A DNA stretch of 64,000 bases from Streptomyces mangrovisoli. Lineage in GTDB: Bacteria > Actinomycetota > Actinomycetes > Streptomycetales > Streptomycetaceae. The notes under the pieces were generated by a model, which was not told where the DNA came from, searched no databases, and worked only from the letters and a program-made list of their open reading frames with translations. The stretch lies in assembly GCF_000974985.2 (NCBI RefSeq), contig NZ_LAVA02000058.1:1-64000 (forward strand), in the 5' to 3' direction. This document shows, piece after piece, positions 9,228-16,686 of this stretch. Positions within the stretch are counted from its first letter, which is position 1. Each line of letters starts with the position of its first letter. A program made the translations under genes and the position numbers.

Positions 9228-9973
9228 CCACCATCGATCCGCACGCCATGACCGGCGCCTACGCCCTGCACGCGCTGCCGGACGACGAGCGTGCCGCCTT
9301 CGAGAGTCATCTGCCCGGCTGCGAAGGGTGCGAGCAGGAGGTCGCGGAGTTCGCGGCCACGGCGGCCCGGCTGGGGCTGGCGACCACCGTCCAGGCCCGC
9401 CCGGCGATGCGGGAGCGGGTGCTCGGCCGTGTCACCACCGTGCGCCAGGTGTCCCCGGAGGCGGCGCCCGTGGAGCGGGCGCGCCGCGGGGCGGCGCGTG
9501 GCCGTGCGGTGAGCCGGTGGGCGCTGGCCGCGTGCGTGGCCGCCGCCACCGCGTTCGCGGGCACGGCGGTGTGGCAGTACGAGCGCGCCCAGGACGCGCA
9601 CCAGCAGGCCGCGCGGGCGGACCGGTACGCCGACGAGGTGGCCGGTGTGCTGACCGCGCCCGACGCCCGGTCCCACTCGGCGCGGGTGGCCGGAGGCACG
9701 GGTGCGGTGGTGGTCTCGGCGAGCCGGGGCCGGGCCGTGTTCGTGTCCGCCGGGATGCGCCGGCCGTCGCACGGCGAGGTCTACCAGCTGTGGTTCGCCG
9801 ACGGCGGGAAGATGCGCTCGGCCGGTCTGATGGATCCCGGGCGCAGCAGCCAGGCGGTGCTGATGCGGGGGCCGGTCGACGGCGCCTCGGCGGTCGGCGT
9901 CACCGTCGAGCCGGCGGGCGGTTCACCGCAGCCGACCTCCGCTCCGATCGCCCTGCTGACCGTGCCCGCGTGA
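9224..9973 (+). CDS. rskA: Anti-sigma-K factor RskA-like
   Basis: 249 aa. The N-terminal anti-sigma domain begins HAMTGAYALHALPDDERAAF and carries a zinc-type H29-x3-C33-x2-C36 motif. One membrane helix follows at about residues 98-116, and an extracytoplasmic RskA domain ends with YQLWFADGG and TVEPAGGSPQPT. It should hold the cognate sigma factor at the membrane until regulated proteolysis releases it. GTG 9224 overlaps the sigma stop codon by 4 nt, so translation is coupled. The gene ends before a large terminator shared with the convergent fasciclin gene. Confidence 0.93.
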   Translation: MTTIDPHAMTGAYALHALPDDERAAFESHLPGCEGCEQEVAEFAATAARLGLATTVQARPAMRERVLGRVTTVRQVSPEAAPVERARRGAARGRAVSRWALAACVAAATAFAGTAVWQYERAQDAHQQAARADRYADEVAGVLTAPDARSHSARVAGGTGAVVVSASRGRAVFVSAGMRRPSHGEVYQLWFADGGKMRSAGLMDPGRSSQAVLMRGPVDGASAVGVTVEPAGGSPQPTSAPIALLTVPA

Positions 9974-9976
9974 CAC

Positions 9977-10026
9977 CCGACAGGTGTGGGACGGCACGCC
10001 GTGGCGTGCCGTCCCACACCTGTCGG
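9977..10026. terminator. Bidirectional terminator with 24-bp perfect stem
   Basis: Left arm 9977-10000 and right arm 10003-10026 are exact reverse complements separated by only 2 nt (gt). The structure sits between the convergent rskA-like and fasciclin genes and can end both transcripts. The very short loop could also form a DNA cruciform. Confidence 0.85.
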
Positions 10027-10034
10027 TCGGGGTG

Positions 10035-10676
10035 TCAGCTCTTCGGCATCAGGACGGTGTCGATGATGTAGACGTTGGCGTTGGCGGTCTTGACGTTGCC
10101 GCACACGACCTTGGCGGAGTCGTTGACGGTGTAGGTCTCACCGGAGCCGGACGTCGTGAGCCTGGACTTCTCCAGCGTGGTGAAGGAGCCGTGCTCCAGG
10201 TCCTTCGGCGTGAGCTTCTGGCCGACGACGTGGTAGGTGAGGATCTTCGTCAACTCGGCCTTGTCGGCGAGGACCTTGTCCAGGGTGGCCTTCGGGATCT
10301 TCGCGAAGGCGTCGTTCGTCGGCGCGAACACCGTGATGTTCTGGGCGTTGTTGAGGGTGTCGACCAGTCCGGCCTTCTTGACGGCCGTCACGAGGGTGGA
10401 CAGGGCGGGGTTGTGGGAGGCGGCGGTGGCCACCGGGTCCTTGGCCATGCCGTCGAAGGAGCCCGCGCCGCTCTTCGGCACTCCCGAACAGGCCGGGCCG
10501 AAGGGCTGGTCGGTGGTGCTCGTGCCGTCCATGTTCTCGCCGTTGGCGGTGGCCGACGACGCGCCGGAGGAGTCGGACGTGCCCGAGTCGCTGCTGCCGG
10601 AGCAGGCCGTCAGGACGAGGGGCAGCACGGCGGCGGCCGCCAACAGGCCGGTGGTGCGGCGGATGTGGGTGTTCAT
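10035..10676 (-). CDS. Fasciclin-domain lipoprotein (MPT70/MPT83-like)
   Basis: 213 aa. A lipoprotein signal peptide ends in the lipobox LVLTAC, so the Cys is lipidated and the protein anchored outside the membrane. After a Ser/Gly/Asp linker, a FAS1 domain fills the C-terminal 135 residues: NPALSTLVTAVKKAGLVDTL, the H1 box ITVFAPTNDAFAKI and the H2-like VYIIDTVLMP. FAS1 proteins serve adhesion or surface roles; in Mycobacterium tuberculosis the homologous MPT70 and MPT83 are SigK targets. AGGAG precedes tandem ATG codons at 10679 and 10676; I prefer 10676. It probably lies in an operon with the upstream molybdenum oxidoreductase, across a minisatellite. Confidence 0.93.
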   Translation of the reverse strand: MNTHIRRTTGLLAAAAVLPLVLTACSGSSDSGTSDSSGASSATANGENMDGTSTTDQPFGPACSGVPKSGAGSFDGMAKDPVATAASHNPALSTLVTAVKKAGLVDTLNNAQNITVFAPTNDAFAKIPKATLDKVLADKAELTKILTYHVVGQKLTPKDLEHGSFTTLEKSRLTTSGSGETYTVNDSAKVVCGNVKTANANVYIIDTVLMPKS

Positions 10677-10738
10677 CATGGATCTCCTTGGGAAACGGCT
10701 GCGCGGGGCGGCCGGATGGGGGTGGTGGGTAAGGCGGT

Positions 10739-10851
10739 TCGGGTGGGCGCGGGGCCCGGGTCGGGTCGTTCGGCGGGACACGGGGTCCCGGTCGGGTGGT
10801 GCGGTGAGGCGCGGGCCCCGGTCGGGTGGTCCGGCGGGACACGGGCCCCGG
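10739..10851. repeat. 30-bp minisatellite between oxidoreductase and fasciclin genes
   Basis: Three near-identical units of 31, 30 and 30 bp start at 10761, 10792 and 10822, with a partial unit before them (10739-10760). Each unit begins TCGGGT and ends CCCGG. The array occupies almost the whole gap between the two minus-strand genes, directly after the oxidoreductase stop codon. Confidence 0.8.
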
Positions 10852-10868
10852 TCAGGGGACGGTGGGTG

Positions 10869-12500
10869 TCACTCGACGGTCAGGACCACGGAGTGGCGGC
10901 CGCTCGCGCCGTCGGGGATGGTCCGGGTCCGCGCGGCGGTCTGCACGGCGCCGGTCCGGTCGGTGGCGCGCACGGTGAGGGTGTGGCCACCCGGGGTGGC
11001 CTGCCAGGGAAACCACCACTGGCGCCAGGTGTCCCGGGTGTCCTCGGCGGCCAGCCGGGCCGGCCGCCACGGGCCGTCGTCGACCTGGATCTCGACCCTC
11101 TCGATGCCCCGGTGCTGGGCCCAGGCGACCCCGGCGACCGTCACCGTGCCCGCCTTGGGCCGGGCGAACGGCTTGGGGGTGTCGATCCGCGACTCGGTCT
11201 TGACGGGCGCCCGGCGGGACCAGCCGCGCTTGACCCAGTAGGGGTCGTACGCGTCGAAGGTGGTGAGCTCGATGTCCTCGATCCATTTGCAGGCGGAGAC
11301 GTATCCGTACAGGCCGGGCACCACCATCCGTACGGGGAAGCCGTGTTCGAAGGGCAGTGGCTCGCCGTTCATGCCCAGCGCGAGCAGTGCGTCACGACCG
11401 TCCATGACGTCCTCGACCGGAGTGCCGATCGTCATGCCGTCCACCGAGCGGGACACGAGTTGGTCCGCCGGACCTCCTCGGGACGGGGGCTCGACCCCGT
11501 ACTCGGCCAGCAGATCGGCCAACGGCACACCGATCCAGCGGGCGTTGCCGACATAGGGGCCGCCGACCTCGTTCGACACACAGGTCAAGGTGATGTCCCG
11601 CTCGACGAGTCTGCGGCGCAGCAGGTCGTCGTAGGTGAGGACGGCCCGGTCGCGCACTCCCCTGCCGTGGATGCGCAGCCGCCAGTCGGTGGCGTCCACC
11701 TTGGGCACCACCAGGGCGGTGTCCACCCGGTAGAAGTGCCGGTTCCGCGTGACGAAGGGGCTGATCCCGGGGAGCTGCAGCGCCGCTCCCGCGGGGAGCG
11801 CTCGGGCCGGCGACGCGGGCCGCGGCAGCACCACCCGCTGCCGCGACACGACGGCTTCGTGGCCGCGTGAGCCGTTCAGGGACCGGCCGAACACGCCCAC
11901 GGCGGCGGACGCGGCGGCCGCGGACACGGCCGCGACGACGAACCCGCGACGGTCCCAGTCCCCGTCGTCGGCGGCCCCGGCCTCGAGCGCCGGCGCCGTG
12001 GCCCCGGACGGCGCACCGCGGGGGCGCGGCGGCGCGGTGAGGCGGCCCGCCAGCAGATACAGCAGGGCGGCTCCCGCGAGCGCCCCGGCCAGGGAGGGCA
12101 GGGCGTCGGCGGAACCGGTGGAGTCGGGCCGGCTCAGCGCCGCCGCGGCGCCGACCGCCCCGAGGAGAAGGACCCCGGCGGCTCCGACCCGCCGGTGGCG
12201 TACCGCCAGGACACCCGACGCCAGTGCCAGAACGGTCAGCACGGCGAGGATACCGAGTTGCAGCACGAGCTTGTCGTCCGTGCCGAAGTGACGGATCGCC
12301 CAGTCCTTCACAGCGGCCGGGGTGCGGTCGATGGCCGCTCCCCCCACCGCGACGACGGGGCCGGCCTGCGGACGTACCGCGGCCGACACCGACTCGGCGA
12401 CAGCCAGCGCGGCGAAACCGGCCACCGCCCCGCCCAGCGCACCCAGCGCCAGGCGTGGCAGCCCCGGCCTCGCTCGCGGATCCTTCTCCTCGTCCCTCAC
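10869..12500 (-). CDS. Membrane-anchored molybdopterin oxidoreductase, sulfite oxidase family
   Basis: 543 aa. About four or five hydrophobic segments fill residues 15-175. Then comes an extracytoplasmic sulfite-oxidase-type molybdopterin domain, with ITLTCVSNEVGGPYVGNARW holding the Cys expected to bind molybdenum and MVVPGLYGYVSACKWI following. The C-terminal 110 residues match the Mo-co dimerisation domain (GIERVEIQVDDGPW). The protein probably oxidises or reduces a small substrate at the membrane; the electron partner is unknown. The start is GTG at 12500. No ribosome site is visible, but a CGGATT -10 box ends 6 nt upstream, so the mRNA is probably leaderless. It leads the operon with the fasciclin lipoprotein. 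Confidence 0.9.
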   Translation of the reverse strand: MRDEEKDPRARPGLPRLALGALGGAVAGFAALAVAESVSAAVRPQAGPVVAVGGAAIDRTPAAVKDWAIRHFGTDDKLVLQLGILAVLTVLALASGVLAVRHRRVGAAGVLLLGAVGAAAALSRPDSTGSADALPSLAGALAGAALLYLLAGRLTAPPRPRGAPSGATAPALEAGAADDGDWDRRGFVVAAVSAAAASAAVGVFGRSLNGSRGHEAVVSRQRVVLPRPASPARALPAGAALQLPGISPFVTRNRHFYRVDTALVVPKVDATDWRLRIHGRGVRDRAVLTYDDLLRRRLVERDITLTCVSNEVGGPYVGNARWIGVPLADLLAEYGVEPPSRGGPADQLVSRSVDGMTIGTPVEDVMDGRDALLALGMNGEPLPFEHGFPVRMVVPGLYGYVSACKWIEDIELTTFDAYDPYWVKRGWSRRAPVKTESRIDTPKPFARPKAGTVTVAGVAWAQHRGIERVEIQVDDGPWRPARLAAEDTRDTWRQWWFPWQATPGGHTLTVRATDRTGAVQTAARTRTIPDGASGRHSVVLTVE

Positions 12501-12506
12501 GCGGGG

Positions 12507-12537
12507 AATCCGGTCCCGCCACCCCCGGCGGATTGGT
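12507..12537 (-). promoter_or_regulatory. SigK-type promoter before oxidoreductase gene
   Basis: On the minus strand ACCAATCC (12537-12530), 17 nt, then CGGATT (12512-12507). It ends 6 nt before the GTG start at 12500, so the first transcribed base should be at or next to the start codon. It matches the motif before the sigma gene at 8572. Confidence 0.65.
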
Positions 12538-12569
12538 GCCGCACCCGATCGGACGAAAACGGGCCCGGG

Positions 12570-12602
12570 ACCAATCCGGCCCCGCGCTCGGCCCCGGATT
12601 AC
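12570..12602 (+). promoter_or_regulatory. SigK-type promoter, divergent from oxidoreductase
   Basis: ACCAATCC at 12570-12577, 17 nt, CGGATT at 12595-12600 followed by AC, as at 8602. It is back to back with the minus-strand copy at 12507-12537. The next plus-strand start is at 12830, which would give a leader of about 220 nt containing a tandem duplication. Confidence 0.55.
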
Positions 12603-12613
12603 CCTATTGACCT

Positions 12614-12661
12614 GCGACGGAACCGCGGGGTGAAGACGCGACGGAACCGCGGGGTGAAGAC
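12614..12661. repeat. Perfect 24-bp tandem duplication
   Basis: Two identical 24-bp units (12614-12637 and 12638-12661), each starting GCGACGGAACCG, within the leader between the promoter-like motif at 12570 and the 122-aa gene. The rest of 12501-12829 holds the two promoter motifs and otherwise nothing I recognise. Confidence 0.9.
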
Positions 12662-12829
12662 GGGGAGCGGGGCACGCCCGGGCCGGAGCCGGGTGGCCCG
12701 CCCGGCCCCGGGGACACCCCGTGGTCCGCGGCGTAGCCCCGAAGGAGGGGAGACAGACCGGCCACCGTCACCCGCCGTCCACGGTTCCGGGCCCGCGGGA
12801 CCGTTCCGGACGAGACCGCGGGAGGATCC

Positions 12830-13198
12830 ATGACCGCGCTCGGCGACCTGGCCGGGGTCGACGAGAGGACCGTGCTCGTCCTCGGGCAGGATCTGCGGAT
12901 TGAGGACGGGCACACCTTCGCGGTACGCGGCGAAGCCGTGGCGTACCTGGACGGTCTGCCGGAGCAGGCCGCCGCCTTGCAGACGGCGGCCCTTGGGCTG
13001 ATCGGGGACGGCGGACGGGTGAGCCCGAACGCGTTCACCGCCCGCTGCGCGCGGACCCTCACCGACCCGGGTGTCACGGGCGCGAACCCGAACGCGATCT
13101 TCACGGCGATGACGGCGCTCAACCAGCTCCACGAACTCGGCCTGCGCCCGGAGTCACCCACCGCCGACGCACCCTGGTCCCGACCGGCCACGACCTGA
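12830..13198 (+). CDS. Hypothetical protein, 122 aa
   Basis: I do not recognise this family. The protein is soluble and acidic, with no signal peptide or membrane segment. It begins MTALGDLAGVDERTVLVLG, and a later stretch, PNAIFTAMTALNQLHELGL, looks helical. ATG 12830 is preceded by GGAGG at 12821-12825, and codon use is typical of the genome, so it is probably real. It is divergent from the oxidoreductase gene and has a SigK-type promoter motif 230 nt upstream, which makes it a candidate third member of that regulon. Confidence 0.75.
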   Translation: MTALGDLAGVDERTVLVLGQDLRIEDGHTFAVRGEAVAYLDGLPEQAAALQTAALGLIGDGGRVSPNAFTARCARTLTDPGVTGANPNAIFTAMTALNQLHELGLRPESPTADAPWSRPATT

Positions 13199-13232
13199 CG
13201 ACACCCGGACCGGGCCAAGTCGGGCCGGGCTT

Positions 13233-13253
13233 TTCTAAATCCAACAGGCGTTG
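13233..13253 (+). promoter_or_regulatory. Operator of SufR-like regulator, copy 1 (autoregulatory)
   Basis: TTCTAAA-T-CCAAC-aggc-GTTG: a CAAC/GTTG dyad with a 4-nt centre preceded by TTCTAAA. An element of identical length and layout lies at 13962-13982 with CAAT/ATTG arms. It is just upstream of a TAGACT -10 candidate (13258-13263) whose start point would fall near ATG 13270. Confidence 0.55.
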
Positions 13254-13269
13254 TTCCTAGACTGGGCGG

Positions 13270-13983
13270 ATGGAGGACATCGACGCGATCGCGGTGCTGC
13301 AGGATCCGGTGCGGCGACGCCTGTACGAGTACGTGGCGGCCCAGGGCCGGGAGGTGGGGCGCAACGAGGCCGCCGAGGCGGCGGGGGTGGCGCGCAACCT
13401 CGCCGCGCACCATCTGGACAAGCTGACCGAAGCGGGGCTGCTGGAGAGCGGGAGCCGCCGACTGACGGGGCGTTCGGGGCCGGGGGCGGGGCGCCCGGCG
13501 AAGGTGTACACGCGGGCGCGCACCGAGCGGTCGGTGTCGCTGCCCGCCCGCGACTACCGCACCGCGGCCGAACTGCTCGCGGAGGCCGCCGAACAGGCGC
13601 GTCTCGACGAGGCCCTCTACGCGGCCGCGCGCCGCCGCGGGGAGGCGCTGCGGGACGCGGGAGCGCCCTGCGGCGGCCTGGACGAGGTCATGCGCACGCT
13701 GGCCGACCGAGGCTACGAGCCCCACTTGGAGACCGACGCGGCCGAAGGGGACGCCCACGGGGAGGCTGCCGGGCCCGTCGTCCGGATGCGCAACTGCCCC
13801 TTCCACGCGGTCGCGGAGCGCTTCCCGCCACTGGTGTGCGGGATGAATCTGGCTTTGCTGGAGGGGCTGTTGGGGACGGACGGGCCGGTCCGCGCCCGGA
13901 TGGACGCGCGGCCGGGCGAGTGCTGCGTGGTGGTCGAGTCCTCCGGGAAGGTGGTCGAGTCTTCTAAAACCAATACTGATTGA
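13270..13983 (+). CDS. SufR-like winged-helix regulator with cysteine cluster
   Basis: 237 aa. The N-terminal winged helix reads VLQDPVRRRLYEYVA then GVARNLAAHHLDKLTEAGLL, as in the COG2345/ArsR-like group. The C-terminal domain carries C176-x13-C190 in NCPFHAVAERFPPLVC, then NLALLEGLLG and C218-C219. This arrangement is that of SufR, which binds a 4Fe-4S cluster and represses Fe-S assembly genes, so an Fe-S or thiol sensor is plausible. No suf genes are nearby. ATG 13270 lacks a ribosome site and seems leaderless. The 3' end of the gene contains the second operator. Confidence 0.88.
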   Translation: MEDIDAIAVLQDPVRRRLYEYVAAQGREVGRNEAAEAAGVARNLAAHHLDKLTEAGLLESGSRRLTGRSGPGAGRPAKVYTRARTERSVSLPARDYRTAAELLAEAAEQARLDEALYAAARRRGEALRDAGAPCGGLDEVMRTLADRGYEPHLETDAAEGDAHGEAAGPVVRMRNCPFHAVAERFPPLVCGMNLALLEGLLGTDGPVRARMDARPGECCVVVESSGKVVESSKTNTD

Positions 13984-13985
13984 CA
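13962..13985 (+). promoter_or_regulatory. Operator copy 2 overlapping a TTGACA -35 box
   Basis: TTCTAAA-A-CCAAT-actg-ATTG at 13962-13982 has the same spacing as the element at 13233. It overlaps TTGACA (13980-13985); TGATAT at 14004-14009 is an 18-nt-spaced -10, placing transcription start at about ATG 14016. Binding here should block the DUF3291 gene. Confidence 0.6.
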
Positions 13986-14015
13986 TAGAAAAGGGACGCG
14001 TGCTGATATGGGGTC

Positions 14016-14525
14016 ATGACCGCACCCGCGCCGGCCGCGCATCTCGCCGAGCTCAACGTCGCCGTGCTCCGCCACCCTCTCGACGACCCGCGCATCGCGC
14101 CGTTCGTCGAGCTGCTCGACCCGGTCAACGAACTTGCCGACCACGCCCCCGGATTCGTGTGGCGGCTCACCGAGGAGGGCCAGAACGACGCCACCGGTCT
14201 GCGTCCGGCCGGTGAGAACTTCATCGTCAACCTCTCGGTGTGGCAGTCCCAGGAGGCGCTGTGGGACTACACCTACCGAAGCGGCCACCTCGACGCCCTG
14301 CGCCGGCGCCGCGACTGGTTCGAGCGGCACGTCGAGGCCCACATGGTGCTGTGGTGGATCCCGGCCGGCCATCTGCCCACCGTCGAAGAGGCGTTGGAAC
14401 GCCTGGCGGACCTCCGCGCGAACGGCCCGACCCCGCGCGCCTTCACGTTCCACTCCGCCCACAGCGCCGAGGAGGCCGCGGCGCACGGCACGAACGCGGT
14501 GTCCGTGCCCCGCGCCGAGGACTAG
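14016..14525 (+). CDS. DUF3291 domain protein
   Basis: 169 aa covering one DUF3291 domain. It starts AHLAELNVAVLRHPLDDPRI and contains the conserved PGFVWRLTEEG, NLSVWQSQEAL and HMVLWWIPAGHLPTVEEALERL. The fold is predicted to be a ferredoxin-like barrel related to antibiotic-biosynthesis monooxygenases; no activity is established. The gene starts about 7 nt after a -10 box, without a ribosome site, so it is probably leaderless. It is the likely target of the SufR-like regulator upstream, which would connect it to Fe-S or oxidative stress (inference). Confidence 0.9.
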   Translation: MTAPAPAAHLAELNVAVLRHPLDDPRIAPFVELLDPVNELADHAPGFVWRLTEEGQNDATGLRPAGENFIVNLSVWQSQEALWDYTYRSGHLDALRRRRDWFERHVEAHMVLWWIPAGHLPTVEEALERLADLRANGPTPRAFTFHSAHSAEEAAAHGTNAVSVPRAED

Positions 14526-14710
14526 AACCGACGGCGTCCGGTCAACCGGGCTCGTCAAGCGGGGGTTTCGTCGGCGTCCGTGCGCGGTCGGCACGTACCG
14601 TCCCGGCGAGGAGGCAGTACATTGATCTTGGGAGCGAGACGGCGACGTCACGGCGCCCGAGGTCACACAACCCCCGATTCCTGCGCGCCCGACGCACCTG
14701 GAGGCCTACC

Positions 14711-14875
14711 GTGCAGTTCCTCGTCTTCCTGCTGCGAAGCGCGCTCGGGCTGGGCGGCGGGGTCGTGTTGGCCCTGGAGCTCAACCGCCAGGCCTCCGGC
14801 CGCGGCTGGCGGAAGCCGCGGGTGCTGGGAGCGGTGGCGGCCGCACTCGTCGCCGTCGCCCTGGGCACCTTGTAG
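14711..14875 (+). CDS. Small membrane protein, 54 aa
   Basis: GTG 14711 lies 6 nt after GGAGG (14700-14704). The product begins VQFLVFLLRSALGLGGGVVLAL, a first membrane helix. A short basic loop (RQASGRGWRKPR) and a second helix (VLGAVAAALVAVALGTL) follow to the stop. No family recognised. It stands alone between the DUF3291 gene and the DinB-like gene. The good ribosome site and clear two-helix hairpin make it likely to be real; topology places both ends outside or both inside. Confidence 0.7.
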   Translation: MQFLVFLLRSALGLGGGVVLALELNRQASGRGWRKPRVLGAVAAALVAVALGTL

Positions 14876-14976
14876 CGCGCCGCCACATACCGTTCACGCC
14901 GACACGCGTCGGGGCCCGTCGAAGGCGCCCCGGAATTGCGTGGCCCCGAGCCGGGGACACCGCTAACGTCGCGCCC

Positions 14977-15552
14977 GTGGACATCCGAGACTTGGACCGC
15001 CGCGCCCTCGACACCCTCGGCACGGTCATCGCGCAGACCGGCCCGGACCAACTCCGTCTTCCCACCCCCTGTGCCGACTGGACACTGCACGGCCTGCTCC
15101 GCCACCAGGTGAGCGAGAACCTCGGTTTCGCCGCCGCGGCCGCGGGCGTCACCGATGACATCCGGGCCTGGGACCAGGGCGACCTGGGCGGAGATCCCCA
15201 CCGGGCGTACCGCGACTCGGCCGAGGCGATGACGAAGGCGTTCACCGAGGACGTCCTGGAACAGCGGCTCCAGATCAGGGAGTTCGGGTTCTTCCCCGGC
15301 CGGGTGGCGCTCGGTATGCATGTGCTCGACTGCGTGGTCCACGGCTGGGACGTCGCCCGGACCATCGGTGTCGCCTACGATCCGGACGCCGACCTCGTCG
15401 ACCTCGCGCTCAGGGTCGCGGCGCGGATCCCGGCCGGATCGCCGTCCGACGACCGGCCGAGGGCCGCGTTCGCCCCGGCCGTCGAGATCGCCGCGGACTC
15501 CCCCGCCCTGGAACGGCTGCTCGGGCTCGTCGGCCGCCGCCCGGCATCGTAG
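14977..15552 (+). CDS. TIGR03086-type metal-binding DinB-like protein
   Basis: 191 aa with the maleylpyruvate-isomerase N-terminal fold (mycothiol-dependent DinB group). The signature LPTPCADWTLHGLLRHQVSENLG gives the first His; HVLDCVVHGWDVARTIG gives the later His residues of the usual three-His metal site. Members are thought to be metal- and mycothiol-dependent detoxification or isomerase enzymes; the reaction here is unknown. GTG 14977 follows a TAACGT -10 candidate by 8 nt, consistent with a leaderless transcript. It converges with the membrane-protein gene at 15578. Confidence 0.9.
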   Translation: MDIRDLDRRALDTLGTVIAQTGPDQLRLPTPCADWTLHGLLRHQVSENLGFAAAAAGVTDDIRAWDQGDLGGDPHRAYRDSAEAMTKAFTEDVLEQRLQIREFGFFPGRVALGMHVLDCVVHGWDVARTIGVAYDPDADLVDLALRVAARIPAGSPSDDRPRAAFAPAVEIAADSPALERLLGLVGRRPAS

Positions 15553-15577
15553 AAACACGGCACCCGCCGACCGCACG

Positions 15578-16111
15578 TCAGCCCGGTCCCGAGGACCCGG
15601 AGCCGGCCCCGGCCGCGGCCCCGCCGTCACTCGCCGCCCCGGCCCCGCCGTCCGTTCCCGCCGCTGCCCCCGCAGGGTGGCGGTGGCCCCGGACGTGACG
15701 GCCACCGAGGTGCACGTACCGGTGAAGGCCGAGCGCGGTCACCGCCAGGACGGCCGTGACCACGGTGCCCGCGGTCTCGACGTACAGGGTCGGCCGGACC
15801 AGGTTCGCGTCCGGCGACTCCGTGAACCCGAAAAGGCCCGTGGTCAGACTCAGCACCAGCGCCCCCAGCGTGCCGGCCGTGAACAGCGAGGTCCCTGCGG
15901 CGACCAGGCCGAGCCGCCGCGCGGGCGTGGCCAGCAGGGCGAGCGCGAGCAGGATGCCCACGATGCCGTTGATCAGGAACAGCGGCCCGATGACGGACAG
16001 GCCGCGGTAGCCCTCCGCCCACAGACGCAGATGGATCGCGGCCATCGTCGCCGTCAGACCCGCGCCGGCCACGCGCAGCACGAACCGTACGGCCGCTCCC
16101 TCAGTAACCAT
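15578..16111 (-). CDS. Four-helix membrane protein encoded with cupredoxin
   Basis: 177 aa with four hydrophobic helices (FVLRVAGAGLTATMAAIHL, GPLFLINGIVGILLALALLA, LVAAGTSLFTAGTLGALVL and TVVTAVLAVTALGL). The C-terminal tail is Gly/Ala-rich and low in complexity. I do not recognise a named family; similar proteins occur beside cupredoxins in actinomycetes. ATG 16111 lies inside the last codons of the cupredoxin gene (11-nt overlap), so translation is coupled. A role in copper or electron-transfer function at the membrane is only inferred from this neighbour. Confidence 0.82.
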   Translation of the reverse strand: MVTEGAAVRFVLRVAGAGLTATMAAIHLRLWAEGYRGLSVIGPLFLINGIVGILLALALLATPARRLGLVAAGTSLFTAGTLGALVLSLTTGLFGFTESPDANLVRPTLYVETAGTVVTAVLAVTALGLHRYVHLGGRHVRGHRHPAGAAAGTDGGAGAASDGGAAAGAGSGSSGPG

Positions 16112-16589
16112 GGCCGGACGTACTGCTGTTGTGGGTGCCCGTGCTCGTGGACGCCGGTGCGCCGCCGACCGTGATGCTGGTCTTCATGCCGAGGTCCTTG
16201 TGTCCGTCGATCGGGCAGAAGACCTGGTAGGAGCCGGACTTGAGCGTCACGGTGAGGGTCGTGGACTGCCCCGGCTTCAGCGTGCTGCTGCGGTTGTTGC
16301 CGCCGGGCCCGTCCAGTTCCAGGGCGTGCACGGACTGGCCCTTGTTCTCCGCGGTGAAGGTGTACCGGCCGGGCGTGTACTTCTGCGTCGAGAGCTGGAT
16401 GTGGAAATCGGTCAGCACCGCCGTGACATGGGTTCCCGAGGCTCCGGCATTCGCCGGGGACGGGGTCGTCGTGGCGCCGCCGCCGCTGCTGGTGCCGCCG
16501 CCTCCGCCGCAGGCGGCGAGCATCAGGGCGGCGAAGCCCCCGGCGGCCACGCCGAGGAACAGGCGGTTGGCTGGATGCGGGATGGTCAT
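16101..16589 (-). CDS. Cupredoxin-domain lipoprotein
   Basis: 162 aa. A signal peptide ending in LMLAAC (Cys27) marks a lipoprotein. After a Gly/Ser/Thr linker, the cupredoxin domain shows the type-1 copper set His88 (SVHALEL), Cys125, His130 and Met135 (CPIDGHKDLGM). It should bind copper outside the membrane and carry electrons or buffer copper. ATG 16589 is preceded by GGAGG at 8 nt. It is co-transcribed with the four-helix membrane protein and divergent from an ECF sigma gene, a likely regulator. Confidence 0.93.
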   Translation of the reverse strand: MTIPHPANRLFLGVAAGGFAALMLAACGGGGGTSSGGGATTTPSPANAGASGTHVTAVLTDFHIQLSTQKYTPGRYTFTAENKGQSVHALELDGPGGNNRSSTLKPGQSTTLTVTLKSGSYQVFCPIDGHKDLGMKTSITVGGAPASTSTGTHNSSTSGHGY

Positions 16590-16657
16590 GAGTCGGTCCT
16601 CCGGATCGTCCCCCTGCACGGTGTACGACGGCGCGGGACGAAGGGATTGCGGATCCG

Positions 16658-16686
16658 GGAACCGACAGGAGCCGCGGGCGGATAAT
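16658..16686 (+). promoter_or_regulatory. ECF-type promoter before the sigma gene
   Basis: GGAACC (16658-16663), 17 nt, GATAAT (16681-16686), a strong match to general ECF sigma promoters. Immediately downstream is the dyad ATTGCT-N5-AGCAAT (16685-16701) followed by five T, which could be an operator or a weak attenuator. Confidence 0.6.
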
